A stretch of 64,000 nt of DNA from Strongylocentrotus purpuratus (GCF_000002235.5 NW_022145615.1:13740231-13804230), one strand, 5' to 3'. Counted from the stretch's first letter, positions 11,001 through 21,749 are shown. Notes: generated by a model not told the origin, from the letters alone. Program-made: numbers and translations.

Positions 11001-14000
11001 GACCGTCCTCTGTTGTATGTTTTTAAAGTGTGTCAGATTGGTGTTGGAACTGTTTGTAACATTAACAATCCAACAGTGGACCGTCCTCTGTTGCATGTTT
11101 GTAATGTATGTCAGATTGGTGTTGGAACTGCTTGTAACATTAACAATCCAACAGTGGACCGTCCTCTGTTGTATGTTTTTAAAGTGTGTCAGATTGGTGT
11201 TGGAACTGCTTGTAACATTAACAATCCAACAGTGGACCGTCCTCTATTGTATGTTTTTCAAAGTGTGTCAGATTGATATGGGAACTTGAATGTAACATTA
11301 ACTATCAAACTGTGGACTGTCCTCTGTTGTATGATTGTAATGTGTGTCAGATTGGTGTTGGAACTGTTTGTAACATTAACAATCCAACAGTGGACCGTCC
11401 TCTGTTGTATGTTTTTAAAGTGTGTCAGATTGGTGTTGGAACTGCTTGTAACATTAACAGTCCAACAGTGGACCGTCCTCTGTTGTATGTTTGTAATGTG
11501 TGTCAGATTGGTGTTTGGAACTGCTTGTAACATTAACAATCCAACAGTGGACCGTCCTCTGTTGTATGTTTGTAATGTGTGTCAGATTGGTGTTTGGAAC
11601 TGCTTGTAACATTAACTATCTAACTGCGGACTGTCCTCTGTTGTACATTTGTATTGTGTGTGTATCACAGTGACATTTGAACTGGATATAACATTGATTA
11701 TCTAACTCTGGACAGTCCTCTGTTTTATGTTGGTAATGAGTGTTAGATTGATGCTGGAACTTGGTCATTTGACATTGGGTATCTAACCTCAGACTTTCCT
11801 CTGTTGTATGTTTATATTATGTGCGTGTATATATCAGATTGATGTTTAAACTTGCATGTAACTTATAATGCTACCATACTGATGTGCCTCATTTGTCTCA
11901 AACAATCTTCTCTTCGGTGTTCAGGAAAAAGATGTGTCCAAACTCCAAAGAATTCAGAACTGAGAACTCTGCCCCCATCTTGTATTTACATGTATATCCA
12001 GTACAGTACAATCACCCCCATCTTAGGAGAGATCCATTGGTTTCCTATTCACTCACTACAAATTATCCTGCTCACATTTAAGGCTGTCCATCGTCTTGCT
12101 CCTATTTACTTGTCTGAGTTAGTAGTCCGATATCTACCACCCAGAGCGCTTAGATCTGTCTTGCAAGACTTGTTAGTAGTGAATATTAGTAGAAACAAGT
12201 CTTACGATGATAGGTCCATTGTGCTGCACCAACTCTTTGGAACTCTCTTCCTGGTACTCTCCTTGCTCAGTCAAACATAGATGTATTTCAGAAGGAGCTA
12301 AAAACATGTTTGTTCAACATGTCATTTTTATTGTCTCATGACTGACTCTATGTGTATCTGCCAGGAAGATTTTCCAAAGAGTCTTCCAACAAGTGAGATA
12401 TTTTTAAATTTTATTTATATCATTGTTTTACCTGAACACTATGTTAATTATTATTATTTCCCAGTAAAGATGTGCGTTGATGGCTAAATGTAAGCTTTTC
12501 TCACTCTATTTCTCATTTTCCCTCTTTATAGGGGATGGGCTGTTTTCAACAAAGGAGTTTATGAAGGGAGAGTTTCTCCTTGAGTACAAGGGTGAACTTT
12601 TGACAGAAGAAGAGGCCTTAGAAAGGGATTATAGTAGTTGGCGGCACCATTACAAGTACTTCTTTCAGTGGAAAGGAAGAACAATGTGGTAAGAAAACTC
12701 TCCTGATTATCAGAATGGGGAACAGGTAATAATTTCCAGCAAAATTACTGCCTGCAGTATGTGGTACTTTTCAGACTAGCGTAAACTAGACATACCTGTA
12801 AATAATTATGAAGGAGCTATATTTGAGAAGCTTGATTTATATTCACAAAGTTTGCTGGAGGCATAATGTTTGTTTATCTTTCCTCTTTTTTATCAGTCCT
12901 CCTTTTTTTTACAGTCGTTCATGGAATTAACCATTTTTCATTAGAGTTTGGTACAATAGTGACATGCTTTAATAACAATTTGATAACATTCTGAGGGAAA
13001 TGAATGAATCCTGCAAATTTTATTGTTGAAATGAATTTAAGACATGGAGCATGTTACACTTAATCTGTTATAAAGTGTAAAAAAGAATACCTTTGTCATA
13101 TTAACTGTAAAGGAGTTTTCTCTATGTGAAGACTGGAAGTGGAATGTGTGACCATATAAAACACAGATGTATGTTTTCACTTGCTAATTTTACTTTGTAA
13201 AAAGGGAACACAGTGTTATTGTTTATTGACTTTTATAAATCTATTCTTTTGCCCCCCCCCCCCCCTGCTTTTTTTCTTTCAGCATAGATGCCGCCAACTA
13301 CACACAGTCTCTTGCAAGATATGCAAATGATTCTCGGCCATCAAGGAGGAGCTGCAACTGTAGAATCAGAAAAATAGAAATGAATGATTCAGTACATCTA
13401 GGGATTTTTGCTCTGAGAGACATTCAAAAAGGGGAAGAACTGTGTTATGACTATAATGCTAAATACACACTGAATGCTGGAGGTGATCGAAATGCATCAG
13501 ATACTGGAGGTGTTCAACAGGCATCAGAAGTTAGAGGTGTTCAGTTGGCGCCAGATTTTGGAGGTGTCCAACAGGCGTCAGATGCTGGAATTGTTCAACA
13601 GGTGTCTGATGCTGGAGGTGCCAAACAGGCGTCAAATGCTGGAAGTGTTGAACTGGCATCATATGCTACAGGTGTCCAACAGGCATCAGATGCTGGTGGT
13701 GTCCAGCAGGCGTCAGATCCCGGAATTGTTCAACAGGCACCAGATGCTGGAAGCGTCCAACTTGCATCAGATGCTGGAGGTGTTAATCAGGCGTCAGATA
13801 GTGGAGATGTTCAACAGGCGTCAGATGCTGGAGGTGTTTATCAGGCGTCAGATGTTAGAGGTGTCCAATAGGCATCAGATGCTGGAAGCGTCCAACTTGC
13901 ATCAGATGCTGGAGGTGTTAATCAGGCGTCAGATGGTGGAGATATTCAACAGGCGTCAGATGCTGCAGGTGTTCAACAGGCATCAGAAGCTGGAGTTATC

Positions 14001-14597
14001 CAACAGGCATCAGATGCTGGAGTTGTTCAGCAGGTCTTAGATGCTGGAGGTATTTATCAGGCATCAGATGCTGGGGGTGTTCAACAGGTCTCAGAAGTTG
14101 AAAGTGATCCATGTGCTTCAGATTCTGAAATCTCTGAATATGCATCTGATTTGGAAGATTCTGGGCATGAATCAGACTGTGATGATTCAAATCATGCATT
14201 AGATCCTGACTTTGTAGTTGACGAATCTGACTCCTCTGATGGTAATTCTTCTGAAAGGTCTTATGTCATTCCATTGAAAAGACCAAAAGTTACTGTGTTG
14301 TATCCCGAAGCATCCCAGGTCAGCTCTGAATCGCCATTACATACTGCAGAAAGCAATGTATTGCAGAGAAATCCTGATACATCTCATGTCCGCTCTGAAG
14401 CACACTTACCTCATAGTTCTCCTGGAAAGATCAAAGTATTACGTACTAACAACCAGCAAAGGAGACACTGGGACAAAGGGGCATACTGCCCATTTTGTCG
14501 ATCGTATCAGAAGAAGCTACCAAGACACCTAAGAGAATTCAAGGCTCACCAGAACGAACCAGATATCATACAGTGGCTCACATGCATTCATGATTAA
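8040..14597 (+). CDS. KMT5A-like SET-domain protein with nonapeptide repeats and a zinc finger; last exon interrupted by TAG
   Basis: Four exons join in phase: 8040-8100, 8751-8825, 12532-12688, 13283-14597, all with GT-AG introns. The start MAERPPRRRRRG is a basic, nuclear-type N-terminus. The SET domain (about residues 40-150) reads EIGDGLFSTKEF, GEFLLEYKGELL, YKYFFQWKGRTMC, LARYANDSRPSRRSC and GEELCYDYN. Relatives methylate lysines (KMT5A: H4K20). The usual NHS motif is NDS here; the Asn is kept. After it come about 22 copies of a nonapeptide (ASDAGGVQQ-like), an acidic Ser-rich stretch, and CPFCRSYQKKLPRHL with a later His, a C2H2-like finger. In-frame TAG at 13,869-13,871, where neighbours have CAG, ends the product at 293 residues; otherwise it would be 534. 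It lies in a candidate mobile segment. Activity and expression unknown. Confidence 0.75.
9100..11790 (+). repeat. 78-bp minisatellite with higher-order structure
   Basis: About 34 tandem units of 78-79 bp, marked by GTGTGTCAGATTGGTG and GTGGACCGTCCTCTGTTG in each. Because 78 is a multiple of three, the array is open in several frames and gives long false reading frames on both strands. Units near both ends are more diverged than the middle. A six-unit block of 472 bp is repeated almost exactly (blocks starting near 9546 and 10,018), and a two-unit block of about 156 bp repeats near 10,870-11,190. It lies inside the SET-gene intron. Confidence 0.9.
11855..12330 (+). mobile_element. LINE 3' fragment, C-terminal domain of a CR1/L2-group ORF2
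   Basis: The frame 11,852-12,280 contains IHWFPIHSLQIILLTFKAVHR, LAPIYLSELVVRYLPP and RALRSV, the conserved C-terminal region after the reverse transcriptase in CR1/L2-type elements. A shift occurs near 12,235 (the usual W-N-x-L-P motif is displaced). It is a dead 5'-truncated copy in the intron of the SET gene and in the same orientation. Confidence 0.75.
13480..14105 (+). repeat. 27-bp coding tandem repeat (nonapeptide repeat)
   Basis: About 22 to 23 diverged 27-bp units encode A-S-D-A-G-G-V-Q-Q variants (also Q-L, N-Q, Y-Q). The reading frame is held across the whole array despite many substitutions, which suggests it was under coding constraint for some time. The single stop at 13,869-13,871 falls in one unit where CAG became TAG. 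Adjacent units near 13,760 and 13,890 are almost identical, showing recent unit duplication. Confidence 0.9.
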
Positions 14598-17330
14598 TTT
14601 CATTGTGTTATATTCAGACATAAAGGTATGGCTACATTCAAAGAATTTGTTTATGTTCCTCAAAATTCAGAAGAATTGTAAGTGATTCTGCATATTTTCT
14701 TAGAAAACAAACAAAAAGTCATAGAAGATCCGTCATAGATATATATCTCTGTTTATAAGTTTGATTTATTGCTAAATATTGCTCAGTACAATGTACATGT
14801 AGGTTCAGGCTAAAAGTATGGCTTCATGGATAGTGATTTAACATTTTAAGTTTTCCATTTATTTATGATTCAGCATTTTCTTACTAAGATGAGGAAAGGT
14901 CAAAGGAGACCCTTTATGGAAATACCTATTGTTTTGGAGTTTGGTTTATTGCTAAATGTTGTTAAATACATGGAGCTTCAGGCCAAAAGTATGGGTACAT
15001 GCATTCATGATTAATTTCATTGTGTTATATTCAGACATAAAGGTATGGCTACATTCAAAGAATTTGTTTATGTTCCTCAAAATTCAGAAGAATTGTAAGT
15101 GATTCTGCATATTTTCTTAGAAAACAAACAAAAAGTCATAGAAGATCCGTCATAGATATATATCTCTGTTTATAAGTTTGATTTATTGCTAAATATTGCT
15201 CAGTACAATGTACATGTAGGTTCAGGCCAAAAGTATGGCTTCATGGATAGTGATTTAACATTTTAAGTTTTCCATTTATTTATGATTCAGCATTTTCTTA
15301 CTAAGATGAGGAAAGGTCAAAGGAGACCCTTTATGGAAATACCTATTGTTTTGGAGTTTGGTTTATTGCTAAATGTTGTTAAATACATGGAGATTCAGGC
15401 CAAAAGTATGGGTACATGCATTCATGATTAATTTCATTGTGTTATATTCAGACATAAAGGTATGGCTACATTCAAAGAATTTGTTTATGTTCCTCAAAAT
15501 TCAGAAGAATTGTAAGTGATTCTGCATATTTTCTTAGAAAACAAACAAAAAGTCATAGAAGATCCGTCATAGATATATATCTCTGTTTATAAGTTTGATT
15601 TATTGCTAAATATTGCTCAATACAATGTACATTTAGGTTCAGGCCAAAAGTATGGCTTCATGGATAGTGATTTAACATTTTAAGTTTTCCATTTATTTAT
15701 GATTCAGCATTTTCTTACTAAGATGAGGAAAGGTCAAAGGAGACCCTTTATGGAAATACCTATTGTTTTGGAGTTTGGTTTATTGCTAAATGTTGTTAAA
15801 TACATGGAGATTCAGGCCAAAAGTATGGGTACATGCATTCATGATTAATTTCATTGTGTTATATTCAGACATAAAGGTATGGCTACATTCAAAGAATTTG
15901 TTTATGTTCCTCAAAATTCAGAAGAATTGTAAGTGATTCTGCATATTTTCTTAGAAAACAAACAAAAAGTCATAGAAGATCTGTCATAGATATATATCTC
16001 TGTTTATAAGTTTGATTTATTGCTAAATATTGCTCAGTACAATGTACATGTAGGTTCAGGCCAAAAGTATGGCTTCATGGATAGTGATTTAACATTTTAA
16101 GTTTTCCATTTATTTATGATTCAGCATTTTCTTACTAAGATGAGGAAAGGTCAAAGGAGACCCTTTATGGAAATACCTATTGTTTTGGAGTTTGGTTTAT
16201 TGCTAAATGTTGTTAAATACATGGAGATTCAGGCCAAAAGTATGGGTACATGCATTCATGATTAATTTCATTGTGTTATATTCAGACATAAAGGTATGGC
16301 TACATTCAAAGAATTTGTTTATGTTCCTCAAAATTCAGAAGAATTGTAAGTGATTCTGCATATTTTCTTAGAAAACAAACAAAAAGTCATAGAAGATCCG
16401 TCATAGATATATATCTCTGTTTATAAGTTTGATTTATTGCTAAATATTGCTCAGTACAATGTACATGTAGGTTCAGGCCAAAAGTATGGCTTCATGGATA
16501 GTGATTTAACATTTTAAGTTTTCCATTTATTTATGATTCAGCATTTTCTTACTAAGATGAGGAAAGGTCAAAGGAGACCCTTTATGGAAATACCTATTGT
16601 TTTGGAGTTTGGTTTATTGCTAAATGTTGTTAAATACATGGAGATTCAGGCCAAAAGTATGGGTACATGCATTCATGATTAATTTCATTGTGTTATATTC
16701 AGACATAAAGGTATGGCTACATTCAAAGAATTTGTTTATGTTCCTCAAAATTCAGAAGAATTGTAAGTGATTCTGCATATTTTCTTAGAAAACAAACAAA
16801 AAGTCATAGAAGATCCGTCATAGATATATATCTCTGTTTATAAGTTTGATTTATTGCTAAATATTGCTCAATACAATGTACATTTAGGTTCAGGCCAAAA
16901 GTATGGCTTCATGGATAGTGATTTAACATTTTAAGTTTTCCATTTATTTATGATTCAGCATTTTCTTACAAAGATGAGGAAAGGTCAAAGGAGACCCTTT
17001 ATGGAAATACCTATTGTTTTGGAGTTTGTTTTATTGCTAAATGTTGTTAAATACATGGAGATTCAGGCCAAAAGTATGGGTACATGCATTCATGATTAAT
17101 TTCATTGTGTTATATTCAGACATAAAGGTATGGCTACATTCAAAGAATTTGATTGTGCTCCTCACATTTCAGAAGAATTGTTAGAGATTCTGCATATTTT
17201 CTTAGCAAACAAAATGTCATAGACATATCTTTGTTTATGAGTTTGGTTTATTGCTAAATATTGCTAAATATATGTAGGTTCAGGCCAGAAGTATGGCTAC
17301 ATGCATTCATAATTGATTTGATTAAGTTAT
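14581..17330 (+). repeat. 417-bp satellite, seven copies
   Basis: The marker CATGCATTCATGATTAATTT starts at 14,581, 14,998, 15,415, 15,832, 16,249, 16,666 and 17,083: exactly 417 bp each time. The first six copies differ at only a few positions; the seventh is diverged and fades by about 17,330. Each unit is itself an old dimer of about 208 bp, since GCTAAATATTGCTCAGTAC and GCTAAATGTTGTTAAATAC both precede TTCAGGCCAAAAGTATGG. The array begins at the last codons of the SET gene, so its first copy includes that stop codon and 3' flank. Confidence 0.93.
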
Positions 17331-18375
17331 TACAGGTACATTGATTTAAAAGTTTTATGTGTTCCATCTAATCATTTTTGTATGATTCTACATTTTCTTT
17401 CAAAGTAGATGAAGGTAAGCGTAGGTTGCTGTAAATGATTGATCATGGAAAGCTTAAAATGTATACAGAATGTAGGGTAATTACTGTAAGTCAGAGTCTT
17501 TTCAAAAGCAATTTTTCTTTCTTTCACATCTCAGAAATATTTCATTTTGAAATATTGGTGTAAAAAAAACACTTTACATTTTAAACAATACGATCCTCTT
17601 GAGGAAGGCTTTAATCAGCAGATGACAGTTTATATTTAAGATGCTATTCGATCAATAACGAGTATTATAGTTCACTTCTAATATTTCGAAGTGACGTTAG
17701 GTAACATATCTCATTGCAAACTTGGTGTGCACACGACTTTTAATGGTTCTTTGATGATACCTTTGGGTAATGATAATAGGTCACGACATGGTGTGAAATA
17801 TTCATTGTCTTGTCATATTTTCTTCGTTTTTCCGTATAATAAACACAACATGTTGAGGATTTATCTTTGTTCCATGTTTTTTTTGTTCAAGTACGGACCC
17901 TAAATCATGTAAATATTAAATTAGGAGGCATACATTGTACTTTTGGTTATAACGAACTCTGCGGGACCAGCAAAGTTACTTTGTTGCAAAAATTTCAGAA
18001 TACCACCAAAACAACAAAATAGTAAAATATTTTGAATTTTGAACCAGAAAATTAAGTGATTTTGAATGAAAAAAAATATTGTCATTTCGCTGGATATTAG
18101 AGAGTGCACTGTACTGTAACTTTATTGATTAAATTCTATTGCTTTAATAAACATGGTAAAGGCAGTGCATTGTGTTGGTCCGGTCAAAAACTGATTCTCT
18201 TTTTTAAAAATTATTATACTCCTTTTGGGTGCAAAATCAACCTCTTAACTGTTTGTTCTTATTTATTTTTTGCTTTTTAGAGACGTTCATTATTGTTTAA
18301 ATGATATTGTCAATTTCAAGGAAAAGAAGTCCCTCTTACTTTGAACTGTGGGTGATTTGACCGGACCAACGGCTT
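17331..18375. other. No gene recognised
   Basis: AT-rich sequence without coding signatures or repeat structure that I could identify. AATAAA-type signals occur near 17,838 and 18,146 but cannot be tied to a transcript. Confidence 0.5.
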
Positions 18376-18379
18376 TTGT

Positions 18380-18850
18380 CTTCTAAAAGTCCACTGACTT
18401 TCAGTAAACATAATGCCCAATTTCTCTTCTAATGTTGCCCTTGCACTTCCAAAAGGCGTGATTTCTCTGCAAGAGTAGCCTGTTCTTTTTCAGTTATAGG
18501 GCTCTTTCTATTCCAACACTTTCAACTTAGCCCCTTATCACCTTTGAAAATCTCCCCATTTATCTTCCAGTAGTGGCCCTTTCCTTTCTAAAAGCGCCCA
18601 TTTTCTCTTCAAAGAGTGTCCCTCTTTCAAAAAATGATGCCCTTTCTCTTTCATAAATAAACTCCTCTTACAAATTCCAAAATCATCCACTTTTCTAATT
18701 CTCTTTTAAAATAAAGTCAGTTTCTCTTTAAAAGTGACCACTTCCACTTAAAAAGGCGTAACTTTTCTATCAGTAGGAACTCTTTTTCCAAATATAGTGC
18801 CCCTTTCTCTTCTGATACCACTTTTTCTTCCAGTAGATAAATAAATGAAA
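18380..18850 (+). repeat. Degenerate pyrimidine-rich tandem repeat
   Basis: About 15 strongly diverged units of roughly 30 bp, of the form GTGCCCTTTCTCTTCNAAAA. Unit borders are blurred; the pattern is visible as regularly spaced TTTCTCTT and CCA/CCC blocks. Confidence 0.6.
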
Positions 18851-18967
18851 TCTAATTGCATTGCTTTTATATTCTTTTTAACGGTCCCACATTACACATT
18901 CTAATATCAAACTATTCGTCTTTTTTTCTCTCAAGCGCTCACTCGCAAATCAAATCTTATTGGTTGT

Positions 18968-19054
18968 GGAAGTAGTAGTAGTAACAGTAGCAGTAGTAGT
19001 AGGCCTATAGTAGTGGTGGTAGTCGTAGTAGTAGTAGCAGTAGTAATAGTAGAA

Positions 19055-19095
<41 letters not shown>

Positions 19096-19165
19096 AGTAG
19101 CAAAAGTAGTAGTAGTAGGCCTAGTAGCAGCAGTAGTGGTGGTGGTAGTAGTGGCAGTAGTAATG
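18968..19165 (+). repeat. (GTA)n microsatellite
   Basis: A long run of AGT/GTA trinucleotides with interruptions such as GGCCTAGTAG. It creates a false leucine-rich frame on the minus strand. Confidence 0.95.
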
Positions 19166-19634
19166 GAAGAAGTAATAGATGTTTGACATGATATAGCACA
19201 ATGTAAGGCAGCAACCTTTGTTCTTTAAGAGTTCGAATTTTGCTTAATGATGAATTGTTAATAGTAATGCAATATAATGTTAAATATATGTCGAAGCCTC
19301 GGGCATCAGTGTTTAAAACATGCGGAAGCCTCGGTGTCAAAATGCACATTTTGACCTTGCATAACATTGCGTGCATTTAAGTAGCTGATAAAGGAGTGAT
19401 TTGGGAAGGCGTTGAGCCCCCCTTTCAAACTCGCTCTACCGCCTCTGATTATTTTGAGCGCCAGGGAATTCGTTCATTTATTTATCTATTTATTCATTTA
19501 TTCATTTGATCATTTCGTTGCTGTTGCATAATTCTAAATAGTCAAGTGATCTAACGAAAGAGAATGCAAAAGGTCGACTCTCCTGGCTCCAGTGCAGGGT
19601 TAAGTATGATCACGTGATTCAACATGAAGAAAAA

Positions 19635-19854
19635 ACGCCAAACGTGGACGGTCCCCCATGGTAATGAATATCACGTGACTAACGTCCACAGTTAAACGCT
19701 TAAAATAAAAAAAAATAATTGAATTAGTTACGGGGTAATCAAAGTGATATTTTTCATTTTCATCATTAATAATTTAAAAATCCCTAAAATATATCCATAT
19801 TTAAAGAGGTTTTAGGGGAGTCCACGGTTAGATGGTTTAAGTTTATAGTCCTCG
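19635..19854 (-). repeat. Right inverted terminal region of the 12.2 kb segment
   Basis: Read on the minus strand it starts CGAGGACTATAAAC, then AACCATCTAACCGTGGAC, and after an AT-rich part of about 120 bp ends AACTGTGGACGTTAG and ATGGGGGACCGTCC. These match the left arm at 7648-7735 in order and orientation. A non-LINE origin is inferred because LINE 3' UTR sequence resumes right after it. Confidence 0.45.
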
Positions 19855-19869
19855 AATGAAGGCGATTAC

Positions 19870-20150
19870 ACGTATGTGTGGGTATGTATGTGTATGTGTG
19901 TTATCTTTTTTTCTGTTCCCATATTTACTCATTAGTTATCATTGTAAATATGTTTTTGTCATCGGTTATTCTAAATACTGTTATTTTGTTTTTGTTTATG
20001 TACCTTTTAAGGGGCCCCTTATCACAAGCTCTGCTTCTCCGGGGTCCCAAACCTATCATGTTTTTTATTTCTTTTGTGTCAATTGATTGTAAAATGTTGT
20101 GTTTGATTGGTTTGAATAAACTTGAACTTTGAACTTGAACTTGAATTCCT
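19870..20150 (+). mobile_element. CR1/L2-type LINE 3' end
   Basis: TG-rich start, then a GC-rich hairpin-like block (GGGGCCCCTTATCACAAGC followed by CTTCTCCGGGGTCCC), and a short tandem tail of TTGAAC units (20,118-20,145). It resembles the next 3' end at 20,240-20,489 and may be the detached tail of the LINE at 4069-7640. Confidence 0.7.
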
Positions 20151-20239
20151 TACCGTATAATTTAAAAAGTAGTTCAACCCTAACAAAGTTTAAATATTCA
20201 TGTAAACAGTTCTTGCTTAAACGCATGATGTGCACTGAG

Positions 20240-20489
20240 TAGATTTTTCTGTACAATGTTCTGCCTGCGGTGTGTGTTGGTGTGTCTGTGTGCATGTGAA
20301 TGAATGAGGGTGTGTGTATGTTTGTTTTGATAAGTTCTACAATATTTGTTATAATAATTTGCTTGTATGTTTATCTTTGTACAGGGCCCCATTCTCACAA
20401 GCTTTGCTTTTCTTGGGGTCCTTCCAATTTTGCTGTTAATTTGTTATGTATTTTACTCTGAATTTTAATGGAAAATAAATGAAACTACC
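20240..20489 (+). mobile_element. Second CR1/L2-type LINE 3' end
   Basis: The same layout as the preceding one: a TG-rich part, GGGCCCCATTCTCACAAGC and CTTGGGGTCC, then AATAAATGAAAC. It ends exactly where the interrupted transposase-like module resumes (CTACCTGAG), so it marks the right edge of the 16.4 kb insertion that starts at 4069. Confidence 0.7.
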
Positions 20490-21165
20490 TGAGAAACCTG
20501 AGAAACCTGGATGAAACAGGCATTACGGAAGAAAACTTTTTTGCCGTTGGCTGTCCCGGACAAAACAAAAACTCTATCCTTCCAGCTATAATGCGAGCTT
20601 TTATCGAGAAGGCAAGATCTGTCCAAACTATCAGGCTGCACTTCTTTGAAGTTGGACATGGCCAGTCAGAGGGTGATGCCATGCATAGCGTTATTGAAAG
20701 AACTATGCGGCAAGTTGGGGAGATCATATTGCCAGCCCAGTTGACAAGTATCTGTCGGATGGCTAGAATTCACCCTCGCCCATGCAAGGTGAAACCTGTT
20801 ATTAAGACAGGGGATGCAATCGACTGGAAGTCCTACAGTTAGAAGAGAGGAATTCTTCGGATTTGATCATCTGAAGGAAATCAGACCATTGATTGGACCA
20901 AGTTTAGAGCAGTACAGATCATTAAGAGTGAACCAGATTGTATCCGCTTCAGGAACTCACACTTAGATGATGACCTTGCATGACTGCATCAGGTTAGCAG
21001 GTATGCAAAGAAGTGCTGATGGCAATGAAATCAACATGGAACCACAACCTCTCTACAAGGCAGGATTCCCAAAACTGTCGCAGGGAAAGTATGACGATCT
21101 ACAGGCCCTCTGCTCAGGAATCACACCAGTTATCTCGCATCCAGACTATCAAGCCTTCTTTTGAC
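20490..21165 (+). mobile_element. Transposase-like module copy B, right half
   Basis: This continues the module cut at 4068. After a 9-bp duplicated AGAAACCTG it has the reading ITEENFF, VGCPGQNKNS, GHGQSEGDAMHSVIERTM, RIHPRPCKVKPVIKTGD and a C-terminal part down to about 21,165 (YDDLQALCSGITP, HPDYQAFF). It is better kept than copy A but still changes frame several times. CPGQNKN and GHxQSEGDxMHSVIER are the family signatures. Confidence 0.65.
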
Positions 21166-21180
21166 CTTTACCATATAATT

Positions 21181-21560
21181 ATGTCTGTGAGTGCGAGTTT
21201 AAAGGGAAAAGGGTCAAACTGGGATGCCGATGAGCTCGGATGTTTGCTGCTACTACGGGCAGACCCGATATTCAGGAGGCTCTGAAATCGAAAGTTCGGA
21301 ATAAACTGATATTCGCCAGAGTTGGCAAGGCCGGGCTACCCTCCGCGGGATGGGAATGCATGCCGCGACAAGATCAATCGGGTGGGAAAGCAGTATAGGG
21401 ACATTGGGGATCAGACAAGGAAATCTGGCCAAGGGACAGAGGACGACATTCCTTTTTGGTTTGACATCGTTGAGACAATCATGGGCGACAAGCCAGCAAC
21501 GTGTCCGGTGGCAACACTGGACACAGGAACATTCAATGAACATGAAGGAGTAACCAGACC
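21181..21560 (+). pseudogene. Harbinger Myb/SANT-like DNA-binding protein, broken
   Basis: Fragments in different frames encode NWDADELGCLLLLRADP, then IQEALKSKVRNKLIFARVG, then CRDKINRVGKQYRDIGDQ and TEDDIPFWFDIVETIMGDKP. This is the Myb/trihelix-like protein that accompanies the transposase in PIF/Harbinger elements and carries it to the ends of the element. At least two frameshifts are present. It lies just before the transposase and in the same direction, as usual for Harbinger. Confidence 0.65.
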
Positions 21561-21749
21561 ATCTTTGGTTTTTTCGGACATCAACAACCACGACGAGGAC
21601 CCAATTATTCATCATTTTAGGCACCATCATTTTATTTTATTTTACATACTCCACATGCCAAAAGAATATTTGTAGTGTACTGTCATTTATTGTGTCAAAA
21701 GAGAAGGTATTTAATATGTGCATGAACACTTTTTTTATATCTTCAACAG

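Larger units (their letters stand above)
8826..12531 (+). other. Large second intron of the SET gene
   Basis: The intron runs from the donor GTGAGT at 8826 to the acceptor TTTATAG at 12,531. It holds a 78-bp minisatellite (about 9100-11,790) and a LINE 3' fragment (about 11,855-12,330). Codon phase across the junction restores EIGDGLF, the start of the SET core. Confidence 0.7.
7648..19854 (+). mobile_element. Candidate 12.2 kb element carrying the SET gene
   Basis: The segment begins CGAGGAC at 7648-7654 and ends GTCCTCG at 19,848-19,854, inside LINE 3' UTR sequence. The ends are related as inverted repeats: the left arm continues AACCTTCTAACCGCGGAC, the right arm read on the minus strand AACCATCTAACCGTGGAC. 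Deeper, ATGGGGGACGGTCC on the left matches ATGGGGGACCGTCC on the right (minus strand). The right arm holds about 120 bp not present in the left. Inside are the SET gene, three tandem arrays and a LINE piece, but no transposase I recognise. A target-site duplication was not found. A non-autonomous or novel large transposon is one reading; an insertion bounded by related solo repeats is another. Confidence 0.4.

Noticed and set aside
9300-11610. Long open frames (up to 265 codons) on both strands
   Set aside because: They are made by the 78-bp minisatellite, whose unit length is a multiple of three. They repeat the same 26-residue unit in several frames and lie inside an intron of the SET gene.
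19005-19376. Minus-strand frame rich in leucine
   Set aside because: Product of the (GTA)n microsatellite.
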